From: Marinobacter koreensis
GTDB taxonomy: Bacteria > Pseudomonadota > Gammaproteobacteria > Pseudomonadales > Oleiphilaceae
DNA: 64,000 nucleotides
Direction of reading: 5' to 3'
Assembly: GCF_023156285.1 (NCBI RefSeq)
Contig: NZ_JAKZAJ010000007.1
Coordinates: forward strand, 1 to 64,000
Shown: positions 1-8,004 of the stretch, one piece after another
Position numbering within the stretch: position 1 is the first letter of the stretch
Layout: the number at the start of each line of letters is the position of its first letter
The notes under the pieces: model-generated
What the model was told of the DNA's origin: nothing
Seen by the model: the letters and a program-made list of their open reading frames with translations, nothing else
Database searches by the model: none
Translations under genes and position numbers: made by a program

Positions 1-55
1 CAGCGCCGATGGTAGTGTGGCATGGCCCATGCGAGAGTAGGTCATCGTCAGGCTC
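1..55 (+). rRNA. rrf: 5S ribosomal RNA, 3' part
   Basis: The first bases match the 3' half of a gammaproteobacterial 5S rRNA: the GATGGTAGTGTGG segment, then CCATGCGAGAGTAGG, ending near GTCAGGCT. The 5' half and the rest of the rRNA operon lie before the window. The exact 3' end is estimated from the conserved core. Confidence 0.9.
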
Positions 56-63
56 CTAACCCA

Positions 64-95
64 AACCCCAGCATCTCAGATGCTGGGGTTTTTTA
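64..95 (+). terminator. rRNA operon terminator
   Basis: A perfect inverted repeat, CCCCAGCATCT with AGATGCTGGGG at 66-76 and 78-88, is followed by a run of six T. It sits directly after the 5S gene, where the intrinsic terminator of an rRNA operon is expected. Bases 96-290, between it and the first gene, hold no gene. The promoter of the downstream cassette should lie there, but no convincing -35/-10 pair stands out. Confidence 0.93.
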
Positions 96-290
96 TTGCC
101 CGTCAGAAAGTTTTTCCAATTTCATGACGCTCCGCACAGTGACATTCTGTAATGAACGGTAACCTTGAAGATATAAACAAGATCGGATAAACGGCCCTTT
201 ATTGGCGAATCCGGCACTTCAGAGACACTCATCAGTCATTCAGACAAACCGCAAGATCAATAAGAAATGCGGTCGTTATGAGACGTGACT

Positions 291-1490
291 ATGAGTAAAA
301 ATGGATTTTTTTGTCTTTTCCTCGCTGTCGCGAGCGCAGGCGCTTATGGTGATTTGCGTCCGATTACCGATCATCAGATGTCCGAGGTCACCGGGCAGGC
401 CTTTGTCTCGGTGGACCGGCAATATCACCCCGATCCCAATAATTCGACAGCCTATACCCGTGTAAACCTCGGGATGGACATTGATATCCAGACCAACGTG
501 GATGTTCTGGAAATGGGGCGATACGATCGGGCCGGGGAAAAGCCTGGAAGCTCCGATGTGTTGATCAAGGATTTCGCCCTCGGGTATATCAATAACCGGG
601 CCTATTACGATGCCAACCCCAAGGCTCCTCGCACCTTCAAGCCTGACGGCAGTGCGTATGGCGAAGGGGAAATTGTGCCCTTCCACATCGATAATCCTTT
701 CTTCGAGTTTGCCTACGACGAAACCTCCCAGGAAATTGTGGGTGTGCGCCTTGGCTTCGGTAAGTCTATGGGAGTTCTGTCAGGGAAAATCGAAACTCTC
801 ACGGGTAACGTCAATGTCGACATCATTGACCACGGTGAGGGGCTCTCCAGCGCGCAGTCCAGCGGCAACCTGTTCGACCAGTTGATCGTCCTCCTGACCC
901 CGCTTCTGGAGGGCGGCAGTCCGTTGGAGACCAAGGCGAGACTCGTATACGGGGCCGACGGTGATCCGAATATTGGCTCACTGGATCCGGTTCGGGCGGA
1001 ATATATCGGCGTACCCGATGGCGAAAAGTTCGTGCTCAAGGATGCCAGTGCTTTCACCCGTTGGTCCGTCAAAAACCTCATCGGATGGGGCTCCAGTTCG
1101 GAAATCGAAGTTCCGGGGTGTTCCTTCCTCAGTTGCCCTGGTGGCGACATCTATGTGTACGCAAAGGACTGCCTGGTCCTGGGTATCGACTCCTGTTTTG
1201 ACCTCGATATCTATAACAGTTTTCCCATTGGTACGGTGGGTGAGAAAAACGGTGTCCGTGCGATCACCGGGCCTGCCGACGGAGCGTTTATCTCCTTCCA
1301 AACCAAGGATCTTGACTGGCTCAAGGATGTCAGCAAAACCGATATCACGCCGGAAGATTTCGTTCGGGCGACCGCCGGTGCCTTTTTTAACATCCCGAAC
1401 GGAGCGACCGAAGTGAACCTCAACGAGGCGCTTTATGGAACCCAGCGATATCGCACCGAGTATATTGATCGGGGCAAGGGGCTGTTCTAG
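291..1490 (+). CDS. exported protein of unknown function (cassette gene 1)
   Basis: No function is recognised. The 399-residue product begins with a signal peptide (MSKNGFFCLFLAVASAGAYG), so it is exported. Immediately after it comes L-R-P-I-T-D-H-Q-M-S-E-V-T-G-Q-A, a motif shared with the next three gene products. The rest is acidic and looks rich in beta strand, with four Cys near residues 276-305 that could form disulfides. From memory, proteins with this N-terminal motif in Marinobacter relatives are labelled DUF6160; this is unchecked. ATG at 291 is preferred, with GTG at 285 as an alternative; no strong Shine-Dalgarno decides. It is first in a four-gene overlapping run and abuts the next gene. 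Confidence 0.8.
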   Translation: MSKNGFFCLFLAVASAGAYGDLRPITDHQMSEVTGQAFVSVDRQYHPDPNNSTAYTRVNLGMDIDIQTNVDVLEMGRYDRAGEKPGSSDVLIKDFALGYINNRAYYDANPKAPRTFKPDGSAYGEGEIVPFHIDNPFFEFAYDETSQEIVGVRLGFGKSMGVLSGKIETLTGNVNVDIIDHGEGLSSAQSSGNLFDQLIVLLTPLLEGGSPLETKARLVYGADGDPNIGSLDPVRAEYIGVPDGEKFVLKDASAFTRWSVKNLIGWGSSSEIEVPGCSFLSCPGGDIYVYAKDCLVLGIDSCFDLDIYNSFPIGTVGEKNGVRAITGPADGAFISFQTKDLDWLKDVSKTDITPEDFVRATAGAFFNIPNGATEVNLNEALYGTQRYRTEYIDRGKGLF

Positions 1491-2578
1491 TGAGTAATGT
1501 CAGGGTGAGCTTACGATCAATAGTCGCTTCCGTCATTCCTGCACGCCTCCTCGCGTGTGTTCTGGTCCTGGTTTCGGTGCCAGCGGTGGCCGAACTCAAA
1601 GGGCTCTCAGAGGGAGAGATGGCCAGGATTGATGGTGCCGGATTGGGCCTGGTGTTTGAGAATTTCAAGTTTTCCCATGGAACCGACCAGCCTGATGCCA
1701 ATGGTGAACAGGCCAGGATCTTCAGGATTTCGGGAATAAAGAGTACCGATGGGCGGGACGTCGATATCACCGTGAATCACCTCTACATTTCCGGTACCGG
1801 AAGCAACTACGGGGAGAATCTCAGCCCGGTGAATCTCGGGCGCCTGGCGAACCCATGGGAAATCGATGTCGTTGACGGCAATACCATCGGAGTGCCCGAC
1901 AAGGCGGTGCTTCAATTTTCTGCGCCTTCACAGGTGGCGGCGGCCGAGGGTTATGACTGTTTCGGGGCCTCGGCATCCGCCGGTACGGGTACCTGTTCCA
2001 GTCGTCCGGCCACGGCGGACTATATTGGTGAGCGGGCGGATGTGGGTATCCAGATGAACGTCGCGGTGGGTGACGACCGTTCTGCCAACATCAATATCCA
2101 TGCAAAGAGCGCGGTTATCGATGGCAGCTACCTCCGGCTGTGGGGGGACAATAACCGTCACCAGATGGTGGGGCAGTTCAAGCTGAACTTCTATTCGCCG
2201 GAAGTTTCCATAAATGCCTGCGCTCAGGACGGAAGTTCGTGCGGGTCGCGAATCATTCTGTCCAATTTTGCTCTGGAGCTGGCGCTCGGCAATGAGCTGC
2301 AGCCCATGCTGTTTGATGTGGATGGTTCCGGCAATTTCGTTGTCGAGATTGCGGCCATTCGGCAGCCAGCCTCTGGTGAGATCGGCGCGGATGGGTTGCG
2401 AAGCAGTAGCAACGCGGAAACCTGGGATTTCTACAATTCGTACTACACCAACCCGGATTACCGCAGCAATCTGTCCATCGGCAATTTCAGTGTGGCGGAC
2501 CGTGACTTTGGTTCCGCCAGGGTTCAGGGAATGCTGATTCAGCATCTGAATATCCAGACGAAGGACCTTGCACAATGA
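1490..2578 (+). CDS. exported protein of unknown function (cassette gene 2)
   Basis: This 362-residue product is not recognised functionally. It starts at GTG sharing one base with the preceding TAG stop, so translational coupling is likely. A signal peptide spans about residues 1-34 (core LLACVLVLVSVPAVA), followed at once by L-S-E-G-E-M-A-R-I-D-G-A-G-L-G, the degenerate form of the cassette motif with Ala in place of the usual Gln. The C terminus, MLIQHLNIQTKDL, resembles the end of cassette gene 4 (IKMQNFDIKANL). The body is beta-rich, with four Cys in total in two regions (about residues 156-167 and 243-249). Most likely periplasmic or surface-exposed; no catalytic motif seen. Confidence 0.8.
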   Translation: MSNVRVSLRSIVASVIPARLLACVLVLVSVPAVAELKGLSEGEMARIDGAGLGLVFENFKFSHGTDQPDANGEQARIFRISGIKSTDGRDVDITVNHLYISGTGSNYGENLSPVNLGRLANPWEIDVVDGNTIGVPDKAVLQFSAPSQVAAAEGYDCFGASASAGTGTCSSRPATADYIGERADVGIQMNVAVGDDRSANINIHAKSAVIDGSYLRLWGDNNRHQMVGQFKLNFYSPEVSINACAQDGSSCGSRIILSNFALELALGNELQPMLFDVDGSGNFVVEIAAIRQPASGEIGADGLRSSSNAETWDFYNSYYTNPDYRSNLSIGNFSVADRDFGSARVQGMLIQHLNIQTKDLAQ

Positions 2579-3132
2579 TTCGCCACCCAGGGACAGCAAA
2601 ATACGGTTTGGCTCTCGCCATGTTGATCGCCTTGCCATCTCCGGTACGGGCGGAGTTGGCCAGTCTCGGGGATCAGGCACTCTCTGATGTGTCCGGTCAG
2701 GGCGGTATATACCTGTCCGGCGATGTCAGCATCAACGAGATGGGTGGTCCGGTCGAAAACTCTCACTTCGGACGTTGTGATGATGCCACCAGAAAGTGTG
2801 GTGCCCGGTTCGCCTGGCGGCTGAAGGAGACCGGCGGGTGGATGGTCCTTGATGATATACGCGGGAACTTTTCCTTTGAAGGACTCACCCTGCGTGTCCG
2901 GCATGTTGATTCCGGGTTTGGTGGCGACGGCGAGCTGTTTAATCGGGATGTCCTGGAGCTGGGGCTTCCGAACACCGTTCGTTTCAACGATGTCCGTTTC
3001 AAGATTGCAGCCAGCAATACGGCCCGCCCGACCGATCCGGGATTCCTCCAGACCGATATTTTCTCGGTTGAGATGCGGGGGGAGGTCGTCATGGAAGGCA
3101 ATCTTCTGGTATTCCCGACGGGTAATCCATGA
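2575..3132 (+). CDS. exported protein of unknown function (cassette gene 3)
   Basis: A short 185-residue exported protein whose ATG overlaps the previous stop as ATGA. A signal peptide ends near SPVRA, and the mature part opens with L-G-D-Q-A-L-S-D-V-S-G-Q-G-G-I-Y-L, the clearest copy of the motif that marks the cassette. Two Cys lie in a C-x6-C arrangement near residues 65-72. The remainder predicts as alternating short beta strands, with no transmembrane segment or enzyme signature. It is less than half the length of its neighbours and may be a minor partner of the large product of gene 4. Confidence 0.8.
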   Translation: MIRHPGTAKYGLALAMLIALPSPVRAELASLGDQALSDVSGQGGIYLSGDVSINEMGGPVENSHFGRCDDATRKCGARFAWRLKETGGWMVLDDIRGNFSFEGLTLRVRHVDSGFGGDGELFNRDVLELGLPNTVRFNDVRFKIAASNTARPTDPGFLQTDIFSVEMRGEVVMEGNLLVFPTGNP

Positions 3133-3155
3133 GTAGCCGGGGAGTTGGAGGACGA

Positions 3156-5534
3156 ATGACGCGCCAAACGATCGTTGCAGGTCTGATCACGCTCTGGTTG
3201 CCGCTGCCGGTGTCCGCAGACCTCAAGCGGCTGGATGATAACGCCATGGCAGACATTCAGGGCCAAAGCGGGATTACCCTTGAAATGGATGTCGGGGTAA
3301 GCGCCGATCGGGTGTCCTATTACGATGATGGGCAGGGAGTGCACCTTGAAGGATTCAGGGTTGGTTCCTCCGTGACCCCGGACGCTCCGGCGCATCACGA
3401 GATCACCCTTGATGTGGGGCAGGACGCGTCCCTCAATCTCGAGTATCTGGTGGAAGACCGCCGGATCGAGTTCGGTGACGTCCGGCTGGCTGGCGCCCCC
3501 GATGTCAGTATGGGGGGGCTTTTCCTGGATCAGAGCCTCCAGGGTACTCTGACGATGAGGTCCGGTGGCGCGACGGGGCATGGCTATACCTTTGATACCG
3601 CCTACACCATGACCGGTGGTCGTCTTGGATACCGGACCAACGGTAACGAAGTCTTCCTCGACGATATTACCCTGACGGTTGAGGCGCTCGGTACAACGCT
3701 GGATGTCGTTGGTAATACGTTGACGTTGAACTCGCCGAGCGTGGTCGGGAGCCTGGATGTGGGAGCAATTCGCTACAGCGGGAATTCGCTTAACCATGGG
3801 CGCAGCACCGACGCATCCACCGGTGCCCTGCTGCCCAGTTATGGCGGGCTGAGTCTGGACTACGATCTTTCGTCCCGCACCGACCTGACTGCCGGCGGCC
3901 GTAGCGGTGAAGGGCTCCGTATCGATCATGAAACCACCATCCATTCGGCCAGTTTTCTGTATCGGGACGATGCCCATACCCTGGCATTGCGGGACATGAG
4001 TGGCCGTTATCAGATCAGCGACCTGCGTCTGGACGTCGACCATGACTGGAAGGGGCGGCCGGCCCTGGCATTAACGTTGGGTACTCTGGAGGGCGACCTG
4101 CACATTGGCGCCATAGAAATGGGAGCCAACGGAAAGAGTGTCGGGCAGGTAAACGTCAGCTTCCTGTTCAAGGATCAGGTGTTTAACGGTCGAACCTATA
4201 CCAACGCCGTGTACCTGCAGGGCGGCGGGCATCCTGATGCTGGTCCGCAAGGCTTGCGCATGGCCGCAGAGTGGAGTCTCAGCCTCGCGGACCTGAGTTA
4301 TACCGAGGATGGCAACCGGGTCATTTTCAGTGGTTTGCAGTCCTGGGGACAGGGTGACATTACGGTCAATGTTACCCGGGATGAAACCCGAAACGGCACC
4401 CGGTTCTATGACGGGCTCAGAATTGGCTTTGATGGAGTAAAAGCCGGCTATCGGATCAACGGACTGAAAGTGGGCGATGAGAATGCACCTTTGCAGGGCG
4501 GGACCGAACTGCTCCTGGCCCTGGGCTTCTATCCGGCTTACGAGTTCGAGATGGACGGCCACATCACACTGGCACCGGGCGGTGCAACGGGAGAGGGGCT
4601 GACCGTGAATTCGGATATCCAGCTGCACAACGGCAAGGCTGCCGTGATCGCTGCGCCATACGATGAAGGCAGCGGTGACATCCCCCAGAAGGGGCTCTGG
4701 CTGACGGAGGTCGAATACGACGGCCACGTTCGGGAAATGACGCTGGATGTCACGGATGAGGGCCTGATCCTGGGAACGGGCGAATCCTGGAGCACTATGG
4801 ACATTGGCAATGTCCGGGTTGGTGATAAAAGCAGTGGCGGCAGTTTTGGTCGTCTGGTGCTTCAGAAATTCGAAAAGGGCAGCACCATGACCATTGTCCC
4901 GGGTGGCGCGGGAGATGTGTGCGCCGGGGGTGTTGGATCGAGTGCATCCGCGTGCGCGGCCTCCGGAGGAATCTGGCAGCAGCGGGGCGACGAGGGTATC
5001 ACGATCCGTCTGAAGCAATTGCTCGCACCGGCCGATGGTTCCGGCAGAAAGAATGCCATTGCCTGGGAAACCAATCGTTCTTCGGATGGATCGGGCAACG
5101 CGGTGAACGGCACCGGCACCCAGTTGGTGCTGAATGACATCTATACCAGTGACGGCGGCGATTTTGACGGCGATGGTCGAGACGACAACACTTTCGGTAT
5201 CCGCACAGATCTGTCGGTGGACGTTTACCAGACCAAGGTCGTCAAGAAAACCGACGGTGCCGACTCGCTCGGAGTCACCGGTAACCGCGGCGATGAAAAA
5301 ATCATGGATTCGTCCGTTGCGCAGGGATACCGCTATGTGGCTAATCCGACGCCGGATGAAATTCTTGATCGGCCACTCGGCTTTGCCGTCAAGGCGGAAT
5401 CCCGGTTCAAGGAGCTGTCGATCAACCGCGTTGATCTGGTGCACCCGGTGGGAGGGCCACAGACGGCAATTTACGGCATCAAGATGCAGAATTTCGATAT
5501 CAAAGCCAATCTGACGGCGACGCCGATCCCCTGA
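3156..5534 (+). CDS. large repetitive exported protein (cassette gene 4)
   Basis: A 792-residue exported protein of unknown function. ATG at 3156 is chosen because GGAGGA precedes it; ATG at 3129, overlapping the previous stop, is in frame and possible. The signal peptide ends near LPVSA and is followed by L-D-D-N-A-M-A-D-I-Q-G-Q-S-G-I-T-L. Glycine-led turns of the form G-x-G-(L/Y)-x-(hydrophobic) recur near residues 136, 247, 362 and 475, with a weaker one near 610. This gives a repeat of about 113 residues, each with beta-strand pairs around an L-x-Y core. An Asp-rich stretch near residues 668-675 (GDFDGDGRDD) resembles a calcium-binding loop. A beta-repeat surface or adhesin-like protein is plausible but unproven. 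Confidence 0.82.
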   Translation: MTRQTIVAGLITLWLPLPVSADLKRLDDNAMADIQGQSGITLEMDVGVSADRVSYYDDGQGVHLEGFRVGSSVTPDAPAHHEITLDVGQDASLNLEYLVEDRRIEFGDVRLAGAPDVSMGGLFLDQSLQGTLTMRSGGATGHGYTFDTAYTMTGGRLGYRTNGNEVFLDDITLTVEALGTTLDVVGNTLTLNSPSVVGSLDVGAIRYSGNSLNHGRSTDASTGALLPSYGGLSLDYDLSSRTDLTAGGRSGEGLRIDHETTIHSASFLYRDDAHTLALRDMSGRYQISDLRLDVDHDWKGRPALALTLGTLEGDLHIGAIEMGANGKSVGQVNVSFLFKDQVFNGRTYTNAVYLQGGGHPDAGPQGLRMAAEWSLSLADLSYTEDGNRVIFSGLQSWGQGDITVNVTRDETRNGTRFYDGLRIGFDGVKAGYRINGLKVGDENAPLQGGTELLLALGFYPAYEFEMDGHITLAPGGATGEGLTVNSDIQLHNGKAAVIAAPYDEGSGDIPQKGLWLTEVEYDGHVREMTLDVTDEGLILGTGESWSTMDIGNVRVGDKSSGGSFGRLVLQKFEKGSTMTIVPGGAGDVCAGGVGSSASACAASGGIWQQRGDEGITIRLKQLLAPADGSGRKNAIAWETNRSSDGSGNAVNGTGTQLVLNDIYTSDGGDFDGDGRDDNTFGIRTDLSVDVYQTKVVKKTDGADSLGVTGNRGDEKIMDSSVAQGYRYVANPTPDEILDRPLGFAVKAESRFKELSINRVDLVHPVGGPQTAIYGIKMQNFDIKANLTATPIP

Positions 5535-5537
5535 TCG

Positions 5538-5575
5538 AGGTCGCCACCCCAGCCCCGGTGACTTTGTATTTTCTG
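5538..5575 (+). terminator. possible weak terminator of the cassette
   Basis: AGGTCGCC and GGTGACTT can pair over an 11-base loop with two G-U pairs, followed by TTTGTATTTT. It lies just after the last cassette gene and overlaps the -35 box proposed for birA. The stem is imperfect, so this is tentative. Confidence 0.35.
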
Positions 5576-5592
5576 CCCCGCTGGTGTTTAAT
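5564..5592 (+). promoter_or_regulatory. sigma-70 promoter of birA-coaX
   Basis: TTGTAT and TTTAAT are separated by exactly 17 bases. The -10 box matches the consensus at five of six positions and the -35 at three. Transcription would start near 5600, inside an inverted repeat (5593-5619) treated separately. Confidence 0.55.
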
Positions 5593-5619
5593 CCGGCCTG
5601 ATCCTTCCTCTCAGGCCGG
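5593..5619. repeat. inverted repeat over the birA transcription start
   Basis: CCGGCCTGA and TCAGGCCGG are perfect 9-base arms around a 9-base pyrimidine-rich loop. The repeat starts one base after the proposed -10 box and ends 10 bases before the birA ATG. No T run follows, so it is not a terminator. It could be an operator or an mRNA hairpin holding the only AG-rich stretch near the start. Confidence 0.6.
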
Positions 5620-5629
5620 TGACTACTTC

Positions 5630-6595
5630 ATGAAATCCAAAGCGTTGCTCAATCTTCTCAGGGATGGCGAGGTCCATTCCGGTGAGTCCCTTGCCGAACA
5701 GCTGGGCGTCAGTCGGACTGCCGTGTGGAAGCAGGTTCGCAAGGCGATGGAGGATGGTTGCGACATTGCGACCATTCGGGGGCGAGGGTATCAGCTGCTA
5801 AGCCCGGTGGACCTGCTGGATGAGGGTGAGATCGTGCAGGGGCTCGATGCCCAGGTCCGATCGGCGGTTCACCTGTCCGTGCAGGATGAAGTCGACTCCA
5901 CTAACGCCGAGGTTTTGCGGCTGTGGCAGTCGGGTTCGCCCGGAGTGCCGGTGTGCATCGCAGATTGCCAGACGGCCGGTCGGGGGCGCCGGGGACGTGC
6001 CTGGCAGAGTCCCCGGGGTGAAAATCTCTATTTGAGCATGGGGTTGACCTTTCATGGTGGTTTTTCGGTCCTGGACGGCCTGAGCCTGGTACTGGGTGTG
6101 GGCGTCGCCAATGCTCTCGAAACGCTGGGCGCCCGGGACATTGGTCTCAAGTGGCCAAACGACATCTTTCTCCCCGGCGGCAAACTCGGCGGTATCCTCG
6201 TTGAACTTCAGGGAGAGCTTCAAGAGGGCGTAGTTCAGGTGATCGTTGGCATCGGGATCAATGTGCACATGGCGCAGGCTCCAGGTGTGGATCAACCCTG
6301 GGCAAGCCTGGATAGCACATTCCCGGGACAGGTGTGGGCCCGAAACCGGCTGGCGTCGTCATTGATCAACGCTGTCATGGATGTTGCGGCCCTGTTCGCG
6401 GAAGAGGGGTTCAAGGTCTTTCGGGCTCCCTGGCAAGCCCGGGACATCTTCGAGGGGCAACTCCTCAGGGCTCGTGAGGGGAAGCTTGAAGGGATTGGCG
6501 CGGGCATTGATGAGGCCGGCAATTACCTCCTGAAGACGAACGAAGGTACCGTCCCGGTCCGGGCCGGCGAAATCAGTCTAAGGGTGACGGAATGA
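5630..6595 (+). CDS. birA: biotin-protein ligase / biotin operon repressor BirA
   Basis: BirA makes biotinyl-AMP from biotin and ATP and attaches biotin to the acetyl-CoA carboxylase carrier protein; class II members also repress biotin genes. With ATG at 5630 it is 321 residues, the length of E. coli BirA. An N-terminal winged helix (about 5-60, LGVSRTAVWKQVRK) shows it is the DNA-binding class. The catalytic domain carries GRGRRGRAW, the biotinyl-AMP loop, and KWPNDI with its key Lys, followed by an SH3-like C-terminal domain. A longer reading from 5558 runs through the promoter hairpin and is rejected. Its stop overlaps the coaX start. Confidence 0.97.
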   Translation: MKSKALLNLLRDGEVHSGESLAEQLGVSRTAVWKQVRKAMEDGCDIATIRGRGYQLLSPVDLLDEGEIVQGLDAQVRSAVHLSVQDEVDSTNAEVLRLWQSGSPGVPVCIADCQTAGRGRRGRAWQSPRGENLYLSMGLTFHGGFSVLDGLSLVLGVGVANALETLGARDIGLKWPNDIFLPGGKLGGILVELQGELQEGVVQVIVGIGINVHMAQAPGVDQPWASLDSTFPGQVWARNRLASSLINAVMDVAALFAEEGFKVFRAPWQARDIFEGQLLRAREGKLEGIGAGIDEAGNYLLKTNEGTVPVRAGEISLRVTE

Positions 6596-7320
6596 GGTTG
6601 CTGATCGATGCCGGAAATACCCGGCTGAAGTGGCGGCTGGCAACCGGAGATGCGGTGGTTGCCGAGGGGCTGGGAGCATTTGACGATGATCTCCTGAGTG
6701 GGTTTCCCGCGACGAGTCGGGTTCGCCGGATTTCGGTGTCGACTGTGGCGGCTGAGCCCAGGCGCCAGGCTCTGACCGAATACCTTGAAGCGCGTTTCTC
6801 GATACCTGTCGCCTACCATTGGGCCGAGTCCGGTCGTGGCGGGCTGGTCAACGCCTATGAGGATCCCCGGCGCATGGGTGCCGACCGATGGCACGCGATG
6901 TACGCAGCGTGGATCGAGACACGTCGCGGGTTTGTTGTGGTGGATGCGGGCAGCGCCATCACGGTGGATTTTGTCGATGACGCCGGACGCCATATTGGCG
7001 GCTACATACTGCCCGGGGTTCAAATGATGCTGCGTAGCCTGAAAACCGATGCCGCCCGAATCCTGTTTGATGGCACGCCGGCCTCCGATTCAGCGCCTGG
7101 CACGACTACCGGAGAATGCGTCCATCATGGCGTATCCTGGATGCTGCAGTCGGCGACAGAGCGCGTGCTGACCGATGCTGAACAGATGGGTATCCAGCGT
7201 GTCATCGTGACAGGCGGTGATGCTGGTTTTCTGCTCCAGTTGGGGCTCAAGGCTGATTATCGCCCCGACCTTGTGCTTGACGGCCTCGCGGCCATCGATG
7301 CCGAGGATCTGGCGCTGTGA
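6592..7320 (+). CDS. coaX: type III pantothenate kinase
   Basis: Catalyses ATP-dependent phosphorylation of pantothenate, the first step of coenzyme A synthesis, in the cytosol. The 242-residue protein has the type III (ASKHA fold) signatures: the phosphate-binding DAGNTRLKWR at the N terminus, GADRWHAM near residue 100, and VDAGSAITVDFVD with GGYILPG near 120-145. The start overlaps the birA stop as ATGA, so the two are coupled. In E. coli this position between birA and the tRNA-tufB cluster holds the unrelated type I kinase coaA. Confidence 0.96.
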   Translation: MRLLIDAGNTRLKWRLATGDAVVAEGLGAFDDDLLSGFPATSRVRRISVSTVAAEPRRQALTEYLEARFSIPVAYHWAESGRGGLVNAYEDPRRMGADRWHAMYAAWIETRRGFVVVDAGSAITVDFVDDAGRHIGGYILPGVQMMLRSLKTDAARILFDGTPASDSAPGTTTGECVHHGVSWMLQSATERVLTDAEQMGIQRVIVTGGDAGFLLQLGLKADYRPDLVLDGLAAIDAEDLAL

Positions 7321-7973
7321 GATGGGTTGCAGCCTTCCTTTTATCTCTTATTGTGCTGGTCTGGTATCTGTCCGGTGCCTTGCAGCCACCCCGGCGCTCG
7401 ACGGAGCCGGTTACCGGAACGCTTCCGCGAGTGGCCAGCCTGAAACCTTCCTCCAAAGCCGATCCGGTGCCTGAGTCCGCCCAACCCCGGTGTGTGCGTA
7501 TTGGCTGGATTGATACACAGCAGAAGGCTGAGGCGCTGATTGCGGCGGTCCCTCTTCTGCGGCACTGGGAGCCAGTGGTGTCGGAGGTCGTGCGGGAACT
7601 GCCGCCGCTGCACTGGGTGATCATCCCTCCGCAGCCCAGGGAGATTGCTCTACGGCAGTTCCGGGACATTCAGCGTCGTGGCATTGATTCCTATCTGGTG
7701 ACCGAAGGCGAGTACCGGAATGCCATTTCACTGGGGCTGTTCGAGTCTCTGGCGTCCGCCAGAACCGTGCTTGAAGAAAAAAAACGTCAGAATCTCAATG
7801 CGGTACTAGCCAATTACGACCGAAATCAGATAAGCTACGCGCTCGATTTTGAGGCGGATCCGGATCTCGTAGAAGAGACGGTTCAGGCAGTATCCTCGGA
7901 ATCTGGTCGCGATTTCGATTTCGTCGAAATTCACCCTTGCGAGGGTGTTGCAACGCCAGAAAAAAATCCGTAG
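7317..7973 (+). CDS. SPOR-domain inner-membrane protein
   Basis: A 218-residue protein with one N-terminal transmembrane segment (about residues 3-20), a Pro/Ser-rich linker, and a C-terminal SPOR-like domain (about 125-200, with QFRDIQRRGIDSYLV and SLGLFESLASARTV). SPOR domains bind denuded glycan strands of septal peptidoglycan, so a periplasmic, possibly division-linked role is likely. It starts at GTG overlapping the coaX stop (GTGA). The promoter of the downstream tRNA operon lies inside its last codons. Exact function is unknown. Confidence 0.85.
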   Translation: MRWVAAFLLSLIVLVWYLSGALQPPRRSTEPVTGTLPRVASLKPSSKADPVPESAQPRCVRIGWIDTQQKAEALIAAVPLLRHWEPVVSEVVRELPPLHWVIIPPQPREIALRQFRDIQRRGIDSYLVTEGEYRNAISLGLFESLASARTVLEEKKRQNLNAVLANYDRNQISYALDFEADPDLVEETVQAVSSESGRDFDFVEIHPCEGVATPEKNP

Positions 7974-7976
7974 TAT
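7948..7976 (+). promoter_or_regulatory. sigma-70 promoter of the tRNA-tufB operon
   Basis: TTGCAA and TAGTAT are separated by exactly 17 bases, including an A-rich stretch. A GC-rich discriminator (ACCGCCCTCG) lies between the -10 and the predicted start near 7983. Such discriminators are typical of stringently controlled stable-RNA promoters. The site overlaps the end of the SPOR gene. Confidence 0.75.
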
Positions 7977-8004
7977 ACCGCCCTCGCTGACGAGGCGAAT
8001 GTGA

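Noticed and set aside
2763-5444. Long antisense open frames under cassette genes 3 and 4
   Set aside because: The sense frames have signal peptides, Shine-Dalgarno sites and repeats; the antisense products show no such features.
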